A stretch of 64,000 nucleotides of DNA from Lysobacter sp. ISL-50. Lineage in GTDB: Bacteria; Pseudomonadota; Gammaproteobacteria; Xanthomonadales; Xanthomonadaceae. The stretch spans positions 1-64,000 of the forward strand of contig NZ_JAGGRI010000029.1 in NCBI RefSeq assembly GCF_018612875.1, given 5' to 3'. Made by a program: the position numbers and the translations under genes. Below the pieces are notes generated by a model. The model was not told the DNA's origin, searched no databases, and was given only the letters and a program-made list of their open reading frames with translations. Of this stretch, positions 29,986-38,399 are shown one piece after another (position 1 is the first letter of the stretch; each line of letters begins with the position of its first letter).

Positions 29986-30065
29986 GATGTCGTGTTTCGA
30001 GAAATCGAACGGAAATTCGATGGCGCAGGTTCATGATCGAACCGCGCCGGCCGTTCATGCCGCGA

Positions 30066-31454
30066 TCAATCGTCCGCGCTGTCGCCGGCCACGGTCATGC
30101 GCCCGACCAGGATCGAACCGGTGCGCACATGCGAGCGCAAATCCACGTCGGTGCCGACCGCTTCGATCGCCTCGAACATCTTGCGCAGGTTGCCGGCGAT
30201 GGTGATGCCGTCCACCGGGTACTGGATTTCGCCGTTATCGACCCAGAAACCGGCCGCGCCGCGCGAATAGTCGCCGGTGACGCTGTTGACGCCCTGCCCC
30301 ATCAGCTCGGTGACCAGCAGGCCGCGGCCCATCTGCCGCAGCATCGACTCGAAATCGCCGGCATTGGCCGCGACTTGCAGGTTGTGCACGCCGCCGGCGT
30401 TGGCGGTGCTCTGCAGGCCGAGCTTGCGCGCCGAGTAACTGCCCAGCACGTAGCGCTGCAGCACGCCGGCGTCGATCAGCGCCGATTCGCGCGTGGCCAC
30501 GCCTTCGGCGTCGTAGGAAGTCGAACGCAGGCCGCGATGCAGGAACGGCTGTTCCTCGATGCGGAACCACGACGGGAACAACTGCGTGCCGACGCTATCG
30601 ACCAGGAAGCTCGCGCGCCGGTACAGCGCGCCGCCGCTGACCGCGCCGAGCAGATGGCCGATCAGCGAACGCGCGCTCTCGGCGGCGAACAGCACCGGGT
30701 ATTCGCCGGTGTTGAGCTGGCGCGGCGCCAGCCGCGCGACCGTGCGTTCGGCCGATTTGCGACCGACGCTCGCGGCCGATTCCAGTTCGTCCGCGATCAG
30801 CGCCGAGGTGTACCAGCCGTCGCGCTGCATGCTGTCGCCGCGGCCGGCGATCAGCGCGCAGCCCAGGCTGTGCTGGGTGCCGCGATCGCGGCCGATGAAG
30901 CCGTGCGAATTGGCATACACGCCCAGGCTGGCGCCGGTGCCGACCGAGGCGCCGTCGGAATTCTCGATGCGCGCGTCGAACTCGCGCCCGGCCGCTTCGC
31001 AGGCCAAGGCCAGCTCGATGGCGCGGTCGGCGTCGATATGCCACGGGTGCCAGGTGTCGAATTCGCGCAGATCCGTCGCCATCAGCGCCGCGTCGGCCAG
31101 GCCGGCGGCGCTGTCGTCCTCGGTGTAGCGGGCGATCGCGCAGGCCTGCTCGACCGTGGCTTCCAGGCTGCTGTCGCGCAGGTCGGCGGTGCTGGCGCTG
31201 CCCTTGCGCTGGCCGAAATACACGGTCACGGCGATGCCGCGGTCGCGGGTGGCTTCGACGGTTTCGACCTCGCCCATGCGCACGTTGACGTTGAGGCCGG
31301 TCTCTTCCGAGCACGAGACCTCGGCCTGGGTCGCGCCGCGCGCGCGCGCGGCCGCGAGCAGACGCTGCGACAGGTCCGACAGCGCGTCCAGGCGCGCTTC
31401 GGGGTCGGCGAAGATATGGGCCGGAGCGGCCTGGCTGAGGGCTGACGCGTTCAA
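30066..31454 (-). CDS. pmbA: PmbA/TldE metalloprotease subunit
   Basis: A 462-residue protein, partner of TldD in the cytosolic TldD/E protease. In E. coli that complex matures microcin B17 and degrades unfolded peptides. Conserved PmbA segments include VEATRDRGIAVTVYFGQRKGSASTADL, NTGEYPVLFAAESARSLIGHL, SYSARKLGLQSTANAGG and VNSVTGDYSRGAAGFWVDNGEIQYPV. As usual for TldE it lacks the HExxxH zinc motif, which is in TldD (encoded at 32345-33787). It is divergent from yjgA with 79 bases between, the usual arrangement. Confidence 0.95.
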   Translation of the reverse strand: MNASALSQAAPAHIFADPEARLDALSDLSQRLLAAARARGATQAEVSCSEETGLNVNVRMGEVETVEATRDRGIAVTVYFGQRKGSASTADLRDSSLEATVEQACAIARYTEDDSAAGLADAALMATDLREFDTWHPWHIDADRAIELALACEAAGREFDARIENSDGASVGTGASLGVYANSHGFIGRDRGTQHSLGCALIAGRGDSMQRDGWYTSALIADELESAASVGRKSAERTVARLAPRQLNTGEYPVLFAAESARSLIGHLLGAVSGGALYRRASFLVDSVGTQLFPSWFRIEEQPFLHRGLRSTSYDAEGVATRESALIDAGVLQRYVLGSYSARKLGLQSTANAGGVHNLQVAANAGDFESMLRQMGRGLLVTELMGQGVNSVTGDYSRGAAGFWVDNGEIQYPVDGITIAGNLRKMFEAIEAVGTDVDLRSHVRTGSILVGRMTVAGDSADD

Positions 31455-31533
31455 TGGCTTATCCTAGTCATGGGCCGCGCTGCGGGCGCGGCCGTCGTAA
31501 TGTTCAGTTTGCAGGCTATAGAGGTGTTTTGCG

Positions 31534-32112
31534 ATGCGCGGCAGAGACGAGGAAACCGGTGAATTCCTGAGCCCCAGCCGGAGCCAGAACCGGCGCGAAG
31601 CGCTGGAAACCCTGGCCCTGGGCGAAAAACTGGTGTCGCTGACCGAGGCCCAGCTGGCCAAGCTGCCGGTGCCCGAAGCCCTGCTGCCGCACATCCGCGA
31701 TTGCAAGCGCATCACCGCCCACGTCGCGCACAAGCGCCAGTTGGCGTTCCTGGCCAAGCAGATGCGCCGCGAGGACGATGCGGCGATGGACGCGCTGCGC
31801 GATGCGCTCGACGAAAACGGCGAAGCCGCGCGGCGCGAAATCGCCGCGATGCACCGGATCGAGCAATGGCGCGAGCGCCTGCTCATCGACGGCGACAGCG
31901 CGCTGGCCGAGCTGCTGAGCGAATACCCCGGCGCCGACCGCCAGCGCCTGCGCCAACTGGCGCGCAACACGCTGGAAGAGCGCAAGCGCAACAAGCCGCC
32001 GCATTCGTTCCGCGAGTTGTATCGCGAGTTGCGCACGGTGATGTTGGGGGCTAATGAGGCGGATGACGGCGTGGAAGACAACGACGAATTCAGCGGCGAC
32101 GAACGAGATTGA
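31534..32112 (+). CDS. yjgA: Ribosome-associated protein YjgA/DarP (DUF615)
   Basis: A 192-residue, highly charged helical protein of the YjgA family, which associates with the 50S subunit and promotes late large-subunit assembly. Typical segments are [45 protein letters not shown] and [15 protein letters not shown]. The acidic tail ([16 protein letters not shown]) is short. It is divergently transcribed from pmbA and followed by a repeat element. Confidence 0.93.
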   Translation: MRGRDEETGEFLSPSRSQNRREALETLALGEKLVSLTEAQLAKLPVPEALLPHIRDCKRITAHVAHKRQLAFLAKQMRREDDAAMDALRDALDENGEAARREIAAMHRIEQWRERLLIDGDSALAELLSEYPGADRQRLRQLARNTLEERKRNKPPHSFRELYRELRTVMLGANEADDGVEDNDEFSGDERD

Positions 32113-32130
32113 TCTTCGATCGCTGCGTGT

Positions 32131-32326
32131 AGCCCCTCTCCCGCTTGCGGGGTGAGCGCACGCAGCTTGCGAGCCACTGGCTCGCGTGTGCGCGAACGCC
32201 CAAACGCCATGCGTTTGGGCCGGGCCGGGGTTGGGGTGAGGGAGCGCAAGATCGCGCCGTAGCTCGATGCTCCGCGCGCCCTCATCCGGCCCTGCGGGCC
32301 ACCTTCTCCCGCAGGCGGGAGAAGGG
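32131..32326. repeat. Composite palindromic element between yjgA and tldD
   Basis: About 195 bases of hairpin-forming sequence: CCCCTCTCCCGCTTGCGGGG at the left end, a perfect stem GCCCAAACGC-cat-GCGTTTGGGC (32198-32220), then GGCCCTGCGGGCC and TTCTCCCGCAGGCGGGAGAA at the right end. The CCTCTCCC...GGGAGAAGG pattern is a common intergenic repeat in Xanthomonadaceae (from memory). It lies between convergent yjgA and tldD. Confidence 0.75.
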
Positions 32327-32344
32327 AAAAGCGGAGGCCACGCA

Positions 32345-33787
32345 TCACGCGCTGGTGCCGCCCACCGTCAACCCGTCGATCAACAGCGAAGGCTGGCCCA
32401 CGCCGACCGGGACGCTCTGCCCGTCCTTGCCGCACACGCCCACGCCTTCGTCCAACGCCAGGTCGTGGCCGATCATGCTGACCTTCTGCATGGTCTCCGG
32501 GCCGTTGCCGATCAAGGTCGCGCCCTTCACCGGCGCGGTGATCTTGCCGTCTTCGATCAGATACGCCTCGGTCGCCGAGAACACGTACTTGCCGCTGGTG
32601 ATATCGACCTGGCCGCCGCCGAAATTGACCGCGTACAAGCCCTTTTTCACCGAGCGGATCATCTCTTCCGGGTCATGCGTGCCGGCCAGCATGTAGGTGT
32701 TGGTCATTCGCGGCATCGGCAGATGGGCAAAGGATTCGCGGCGGCCGTTGCCGGTCGGCTGCATGCCCATCAGACGCGCGTTGAGGGTGTCCTGCATGTA
32801 ACCGACCAGCACGCCGTCTTCGATCAGCGTGGTGCAGTTCGTCGGCGTGCCTTCGTCGTCGACGTTGAGCGAGCCGCGGCGGCCTTCCAACGTGCCGTCA
32901 TCGACGATGGTCACGCCCTTGGAAGCCACGCGCTGACCCATGCGGCCGGCGTAGACCGAGGTGCTCTTACGGTTGAAATCGCCTTCCAGGCCGTGCCCGA
33001 CCGCTTCGTGCAACAACACGCCGGGCCAGCCGGAACCCAGCACCACCGGCATCACCCCGGCCGGCGCGTCGATCGCGTCCAGATTCACCAGCGCCTGGCG
33101 CAGCGCTTCGCGCGCGAGCCGCTCGGGCTTGTCGCCGCCTAGCAGCTCGGCGTAGCTGTAGCGTCCGCCGCCGCCGGAATAACCGCTTTCGCGGCGGCCG
33201 TTATGCTCGACGATCACCTGCACGTTCAAGCGCACCAGCGGGCGCACGTCGGCGGCGAGCACGCCGTCGCTGCGCGCGACCAGCACGGTGTCGATGCCGC
33301 CGCTGAGGCTGACCATGACCTGCTTGACCCGCGGATCGGCCGCGCGCAGCAGCTTGTCGATCTTGCGCAGCGCCTCGACCTTGGTTTCGTTCGCCAGCGA
33401 ATCGATCGGATCGTCGCTGGGATACAGCGAACGGCCGCCGCCGCGCACCAGCGAACGCGCCTGTTGCGCGTTGCCGTCGCGGGCGATGGCGCGCGCCGAC
33501 TTGGCCGCGCCGAGCAAGGCCTCGCTGTTGATTTCGTCGGAATAGGCGAAGCCGGTTTTCTCGCCGCTGATCGCGCGCACGCCGACGCCCTGCTCGATCG
33601 AATGCGAACCGTCCTTGACGATGCCGTCTTCCACGCTCCAGCTCTCGCGGCGCGAATGCTGGAAATACAGATCGCCGAAATCGATGCCCGGCCCGAGCAG
33701 GGTGCCGAAGCTGCGCTCCAGGCCGCTGGCGTCGAGCCCGGCGGGCAGGAGGAGGCGGGATTCGGCGATCTGGATCGGTAGGGTCAT
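32345..33787 (-). CDS. tldD: TldD zinc metalloprotease subunit
   Basis: A 480-residue catalytic half of the TldD/E protease. The zinc motif HEAVGH lies at residues 260-265 in [46 protein letters not shown] and the C-terminal Cys-containing zinc-ligand region [21 protein letters not shown] are present. The ATG at 33787 ([11 protein letters not shown]) is chosen; the frame extends upstream to 33886 without homology. It lies downstream of yhdP on the same strand, as in E. coli (rng-yhdP-tldD), but 373 bases of repeat-containing DNA intervene. Confidence 0.96.
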   Translation of the reverse strand: MTLPIQIAESRLLLPAGLDASGLERSFGTLLGPGIDFGDLYFQHSRRESWSVEDGIVKDGSHSIEQGVGVRAISGEKTGFAYSDEINSEALLGAAKSARAIARDGNAQQARSLVRGGGRSLYPSDDPIDSLANETKVEALRKIDKLLRAADPRVKQVMVSLSGGIDTVLVARSDGVLAADVRPLVRLNVQVIVEHNGRRESGYSGGGGRYSYAELLGGDKPERLAREALRQALVNLDAIDAPAGVMPVVLGSGWPGVLLHEAVGHGLEGDFNRKSTSVYAGRMGQRVASKGVTIVDDGTLEGRRGSLNVDDEGTPTNCTTLIEDGVLVGYMQDTLNARLMGMQPTGNGRRESFAHLPMPRMTNTYMLAGTHDPEEMIRSVKKGLYAVNFGGGQVDITSGKYVFSATEAYLIEDGKITAPVKGATLIGNGPETMQKVSMIGHDLALDEGVGVCGKDGQSVPVGVGQPSLLIDGLTVGGTSA

Positions 33788-34160
33788 GACGGAACCGTGG
33801 TGGCGTGGAATGGGCATCTTAGGCGGCCGGGCCGCCGCTGTATCGGACCGCGGACGCAGCCCGGGCGGCGCGGCACCGGCATGCACCCAAGATGGTGGCG
33901 CCGCGGCGGCCGATCAATGGGGCCGGGCTAGCGCAATCCAGCCCCGGGCGCGGCGGATGGTCGCGATCCGAGCGCGGGTTCGGCGAAGTTTCGCGCGCGG
34001 CGCGGGTTCGATGCGGTTTCCTGCGCACCCGGTCGGGGCTGAAAGCCCCTCCCACGAAGAACATCGCGGCACCGGCAACGTTTGCGCGACGGGCTTTCAA
34101 CCCCGACCGGCGAAGCGCCGCCACCGCCAATCGGCGAAAGAACCGACGCCGAACGACGGC
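33788..34160. other. Intergenic region between yhdP and tldD
   Basis: No gene is supported. It contains the REP-like pair at 34031-34108. The rest is GC-rich sequence whose open frames are Arg/Ala-rich shadows. A tldD promoter may lie near 33790-33900 but is not obvious. Confidence 0.4.
34031..34108. repeat. REP-like inverted repeat GGTCGGGGCTGAAAGCCC
   Basis: Arms 34031-34048 and 34091-34108 match at 17 of 18 positions as inverse complements. The left arm continues with CTCCCACGAAGA, similar in layout to the GGGCCTGAAGGCCCTCCCACA repeats at 22545 and 37290, so it is probably a diverged member of that family. Confidence 0.75.
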
Positions 34161-37100
34161 TCAGCCCTCCGGCGGCGACGCCTTCTGCGTCAGCCGCGTC
34201 TGCTCGCGCGTGACCACTTCGACCTTGGGTTCCTTCCACGGCCCGGTGACCCGGTAGGTCTTGGACGCCAGACTGCCCAGCGGCTTTTGCAGCACCGCGT
34301 TCGCCGCCGCGCCGATCGCCGCGCCGATCGGGCCGGCGGCCAGCGCGCCGACCGCGGTCAGCACGTTGGCGGCCTTGGGCCGCACTTCGATGGTCTGGTC
34401 GTAGCTCTGCGCGCGAAGGTCGGTGGCGCCGCGGATGGCGATGTTGGCGGCCGGGCCGTCGATCACCAGATCGTCGCTGCGCGCGCTGCCGTTGCCGAAG
34501 CGCACGTTGCCGCCGATGCGGTCGAAGGCGAAGCCCTTCGAGAACAGGTCGCGGAAATCCAGAGTCAGGCGCCGCGGCAACTGGGCCACGCTGAGCAGGC
34601 CCAGCACGCGACCGGCGCCGGGATCGATTTCGATCAGGCGGCCGTCGCGCACGTCCAGGTTCAAATTGCCTTCCAGCGATCCGAGCGCGAACCCGGCCGG
34701 ACTGCCGGGCCAGCCGGCGTCGAGCTTGGCCTTGGCCTTGCCGCCGCCGATCTGCCCGCCGAAACCGAAAGCGCCGATCAGGCCGCCGACATCGGCGCTG
34801 TCGAGGGCGACGCTCAGATGCGTGCGCGCCGCCGCGCCGCGTCCGGTCCAGTCGCCGCTGATGTCGATCGACTGCTTGTTGCCGCGGGTATTGAATTGAT
34901 CGATGCGCATGCCCGCCGGGGTCGGCCGGGTGCGCAGGCTGGCGCTGCCGAGGACGGCGTCGCCGATGCGCAGATCGGCGATGTCCAGGGTCAGGCCGGG
35001 AATCTTCGCCGGGTCCATGCCCGCGTCGGGCACCGGCTTGGCCGCGGCCTGCGCGGTGTTGGCGGCGACCGCGGTGCTCGCGTTGACGCCGTTGGCGCCG
35101 GGATTGACCGGGGCGTTGGTCGCCGCGGCGTTGCTGTCGGAGCGCCAATGCAGGCGCGCGAACTTGCCGGCGATGGCGCCGCCGTCGCTGCCCGGGACCA
35201 TCAGCGCGCCTTCCAGCGCCGCGCCCTCGGCGCGCACCGCGGTGGCGCCGCGCGCGGCCGGGGCGACGATCACGCGCGTGTTCGGAAATACCGCGCCGAG
35301 CAATTGCAGGCGCTGCGCGGTGACATCGATGCGTTGCAAGGCCACGCCTTCGCCGGAACCGTCGCCGTGCGCGATCGCGATCCAGTCGATCGCCTCCAGC
35401 GCATTGGCGCGGCCGGTGGCGATCAGTCCGCTGGCCGGCGGCACTTCATCGACCCGGTTGCTGCCCAGCACCACGCGCACGCCGGTCTTGCCGTTGGTGG
35501 TGCGCGCGCGCAGCGCGAGCGTGTTGCCGAGCGCGACCCGCACATCGCCGCTGCCCAACGGCAAGGGCGTATCGATCGTGGTCGCCAGCGGCACGCCGGC
35601 GGCCTTGTCCAGCGGCGGCGGCAACGTCATCGCGGTGCCGATCAGATTGGATTGCAGATGCAGGACGGTCGGGGTCGAATTGGACGCGACCGGTTTCGGC
35701 GGCGCACCTGGCGCGCCGACCGTACTGACGTGCGCGGACTTGGGAATCGAAATGCCCACCGTCCACAGCGAGCGTCCGTCCAGATACGACTTCAGCCAGG
35801 CCAATTCGTCCGGGCCGCGCGCGATCAATTCGTCGGCGCCGGAAATCACGTCGAGCCCGGCTTCGAACACGTTGCCGCGATCGCGCACGAAGTTCTCGCC
35901 GGCGCGCAGCGACAACTTGCCCGGCGCGCCTTCGTGCAGCACCGCCAGATCCTCCGCGCGGAAACCGCCGCGGCCGTATTCGGCGCGGCCGCGCACTTGT
36001 TCGAAGGCGAGCTTCCAGCGCGGGTCGGCGAGTTTCGCGTTGTTCAGATCGACCGTACCGGTGACCTCGGTCTGCGCATTCGGATGCAGCGGCAGGCGCA
36101 TGTCGAAGCCGACCGTCGCCGCGCCGCTGACGCGCAGATTGTCGAGCGTGTCGGCCTGATCCTTGTGCAGCGGGCTTTGCTTGAGCAAGCTCAGCAGTTG
36201 GTTGGCATCGGAGGTCGCATCGGCCTTGACGCTGAGCGAGCCGTCCTTGTAGTGATCGATGCCGGCCTGGATCTTGCGGATGCCGACGCCGGCGATCTTG
36301 CCGGTGCCTTCCACGTTGAAACCGTCGGCGACGAAGCTCACGTCCGCGTCCAGCGCTTCCACCGCCGGCCATTCGGGCTGGAACTTCACCACCGCCCCGC
36401 TCAGGTGCGCGCTGGCCTGGAACAGGCCGTTGTTGCGGTTGAATGGCCACTCGTCGAGATCGCCGGAGACCACCGCGTGGGCGTTGTCGAGCCGGCCGGC
36501 GACCAAGGCGGTGTCGAGCCAGTTCAACAATCGCGGCGACATCTGGCTGCGAATCCAGAAGCCTTTCGCCACCGGTATCTGGGTCGCGTCGAGATCGGCG
36601 GCGATGTCGATCCTGGGCCGCGAGCCGTCGCCCTGCCACCACATGCCGCCGCGCGCGCTGACGCCGAAATCCTGGCCCTTGATGCGCAGCGCCGTGGTGC
36701 CCATGCGCAAGCCCGCGCCTTCGCGCCAGCCGCCGACCCGGCCCTTGAGCGCAACCGTGTGGACCACGCCGAAACCGCTCGGCCAGTCGAAGCGCATCGG
36801 CGCGTTTTCGTCGAGATCGACGGTGAAACCGTCGAGGTCGGCCTGCAGGGTTCCGGCCAGGCCGCTCAGTCCCGGCGAACGGCCGACCGCGTCGAAGCCG
36901 AGCGCGTCGATCCGCGCGCTGGCGAACATCGGCCCGTTGCGGCGGCCGTTGACCGCGATCGAACTGAGCGACACGCGCGGCTTGGCGGTTTCGAACCAAT
37001 GGCGCAGGCGTTCGGGCAAGGCGTCGCTGAGCGCGGCGACCGCGATCAGCGGGCCGGCGTCGATGCGGTCGGCGCGCAGCGCGTAGTGCTCGCCGCCGGC

Positions 37101-38285
37101 TACGGCCAGGCCATCGAGCGTCTGCACGTTCTGGCCGCTGCCGATGCGCAGGGTGGGTGCGTCCAGGCGCCAGCCGGTGTTGGTCAGGCGCCAGTGCGAC
37201 AGGGTTTCGACGTGTTCGAATTCGATTCGCGCGGGGGGAGTTGGGGTGAGCGTTTCGGGTGTTGGGGACGCGGCTATCGGAGCGGAAGGCATCGGGCCTG
37301 AAGGCCCTCCCACAAGAGCAGGCCCTCCCACAAGAGCAGGCCCTCCCACAGTTGCGGGGCCTCCCACAACAGCGGGGCCTCCTACAGCGGCGGGGCTTCC
37401 GGCAACAGTGGTGGCGAGAGACGGCACCATGCGCTCGGCGCGCAGTCCTACGCGGTCGAGCGCGGCGGACACCGTCACGCCGGCGACGCGATGCCCGCGC
37501 AGATCGGCCCAGGCCTGGGCGCGGCCTTGTCCGGATTCGATGCGGATGCCGGCCACTTTCAGCAGCGGCGACCAGCCGGACAGATCGGCGCGGGTGGCGC
37601 CGGCGTAGACGCGGCCGTCGCCGCGCTTGCGATCGAAATCCAGGACCGCGTCGAGCGGCGTGGACGGCGCGCCGGCGACGCCGACGCTCGGCCATGCGCG
37701 CATGCCCGCGCGCACGCGGTCGCCGTCCACGCGCAGGCGCAGATCGATCTTGGGAACGCGCGCGTCGATGCCCAGGGTCGGCGCGATCACCGCGAGCTTG
37801 CCGTCGATCACCTGCAGTTCGCCCAGCCCTTCCAGCGCCGACAGCGGATCGCGTTGCGCGGGCTGCTCCTGTCCGGGCAGGCCGCGCACTTTCCAGCGGC
37901 CGTCGTCGGCGCGTTCCAAGGTCAGGTCCAGGCCCTTGAGCCGCAACTCGGAGAACGACTGCCCCGGCAGCAGGCCGGCATACACCGACACCAGCATTTC
38001 CGCATCGCCGATGGTGAACGCCTGCGCGCCCTCGCCGATTCGCAATCCGTCCAGACGCAGCAGCGGGCCGCGTCGGGTCCACTGGGTTTCGACCTTGTCG
38101 AACGCGACCGGCCGCCCGGCGCGCTGGCTGAGCCAGGCCGCGACTTGCTCGGGATGGCTTTCGGCCAACGGCAGCACCTGGCTGGCCGCGGCCAACAGCA
38201 ACGCCACCAGCACGAGCACGACCGCGGCGCCATAGAAGGCGCCACGACGGGCCATGCGCAGGCGGCGGCGCAGCGGGGTGGGCAT
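34161..38285 (-). CDS. yhdP: YhdP family AsmA-like envelope lipid transport protein
   Basis: A 1374-residue protein with one N-terminal membrane anchor (about residues 10-34) and a very long periplasmic region. YhdP, TamB and YdbH are the AsmA-like bridge proteins that carry phospholipids from inner to outer membrane. DUF3971 occupies the first half and the AsmA_2 domain the C-terminus (AATDLRAQSYDQTIEVRP...). The start is the ATG at 38285 (MPTPLRRRLRMARRG); the frame upstream runs into a hairpin repeat. At about residues 292-327 it carries an insert of six (A-x-V-G-G-P)-type hexapeptides encoded by 18-bp repeats derived from an intergenic REP sequence. A second low-complexity Ala/Asn/Val-rich stretch lies near residue 1070. 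The order rng-yhdP-tldD matches E. coli. Confidence 0.92.
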   Translation of the reverse strand: MPTPLRRRLRMARRGAFYGAAVVLVLVALLLAAASQVLPLAESHPEQVAAWLSQRAGRPVAFDKVETQWTRRGPLLRLDGLRIGEGAQAFTIGDAEMLVSVYAGLLPGQSFSELRLKGLDLTLERADDGRWKVRGLPGQEQPAQRDPLSALEGLGELQVIDGKLAVIAPTLGIDARVPKIDLRLRVDGDRVRAGMRAWPSVGVAGAPSTPLDAVLDFDRKRGDGRVYAGATRADLSGWSPLLKVAGIRIESGQGRAQAWADLRGHRVAGVTVSAALDRVGLRAERMVPSLATTVAGSPAAVGGPAVVGGPATVGGPALVGGPALVGGPSGPMPSAPIAASPTPETLTPTPPARIEFEHVETLSHWRLTNTGWRLDAPTLRIGSGQNVQTLDGLAVAGGEHYALRADRIDAGPLIAVAALSDALPERLRHWFETAKPRVSLSSIAVNGRRNGPMFASARIDALGFDAVGRSPGLSGLAGTLQADLDGFTVDLDENAPMRFDWPSGFGVVHTVALKGRVGGWREGAGLRMGTTALRIKGQDFGVSARGGMWWQGDGSRPRIDIAADLDATQIPVAKGFWIRSQMSPRLLNWLDTALVAGRLDNAHAVVSGDLDEWPFNRNNGLFQASAHLSGAVVKFQPEWPAVEALDADVSFVADGFNVEGTGKIAGVGIRKIQAGIDHYKDGSLSVKADATSDANQLLSLLKQSPLHKDQADTLDNLRVSGAATVGFDMRLPLHPNAQTEVTGTVDLNNAKLADPRWKLAFEQVRGRAEYGRGGFRAEDLAVLHEGAPGKLSLRAGENFVRDRGNVFEAGLDVISGADELIARGPDELAWLKSYLDGRSLWTVGISIPKSAHVSTVGAPGAPPKPVASNSTPTVLHLQSNLIGTAMTLPPPLDKAAGVPLATTIDTPLPLGSGDVRVALGNTLALRARTTNGKTGVRVVLGSNRVDEVPPASGLIATGRANALEAIDWIAIAHGDGSGEGVALQRIDVTAQRLQLLGAVFPNTRVIVAPAARGATAVRAEGAALEGALMVPGSDGGAIAGKFARLHWRSDSNAAATNAPVNPGANGVNASTAVAANTAQAAAKPVPDAGMDPAKIPGLTLDIADLRIGDAVLGSASLRTRPTPAGMRIDQFNTRGNKQSIDISGDWTGRGAAARTHLSVALDSADVGGLIGAFGFGGQIGGGKAKAKLDAGWPGSPAGFALGSLEGNLNLDVRDGRLIEIDPGAGRVLGLLSVAQLPRRLTLDFRDLFSKGFAFDRIGGNVRFGNGSARSDDLVIDGPAANIAIRGATDLRAQSYDQTIEVRPKAANVLTAVGALAAGPIGAAIGAAANAVLQKPLGSLASKTYRVTGPWKEPKVEVVTREQTRLTQKASPPEG
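37284..37410. repeat. REP-derived sequence with six 18-bp tandem units inside yhdP
   Basis: Starting at GGCATCGGGCCTGAAGG, the same REP-like sequence as at 22545 is followed by six 18-bp units (37303-37410). The first two are identical (GGCCCTCCCACAAGAGCA) and the later ones increasingly diverged. Read on the minus strand each unit encodes A-(L/T/V)-V-G-G-P. The period is a multiple of three, so yhdP stays in frame. Confidence 0.9.
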
Positions 38286-38306
38286 CAGCGCTGCGCTCCG
38301 CTTTTT

Positions 38307-38398
38307 GCCGGGAATCGGGAATGGGGAATCGGGAATCGGCAAATCAAGGGCCGGGCTTCGCTTTTACGATTCCCGATTCCCCATTCCCGATTCCCGGC
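38307..38398. repeat. Hairpin repeat (GGGAATC)n between rng and yhdP
   Basis: Arms 38307-38338 and 38367-38398 are perfect 32-base inverse complements built from GGGAATC/GGGAATG heptamers. The loop, read on the minus strand, begins TAAAAGCGAAGCCC. It fills the gap between the rng stop and the yhdP start and belongs to the same structural family as the hairpins at 19566 and 21409. Confidence 0.9.
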
Positions 38399-38399
38399 G

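Noticed and set aside
33615-37301. 1228-codon plus frame opposite yhdP and tldD
   Set aside because: It crosses the boundary between two well-supported genes and the repeat element, and is Arg/Ala/Gly-rich without motifs.
37303-37410. Tandem 18-bp repeats considered as a CRISPR array
   Set aside because: The units are contiguous without spacers, lie in frame inside yhdP and derive from a REP sequence; no cas genes are present.
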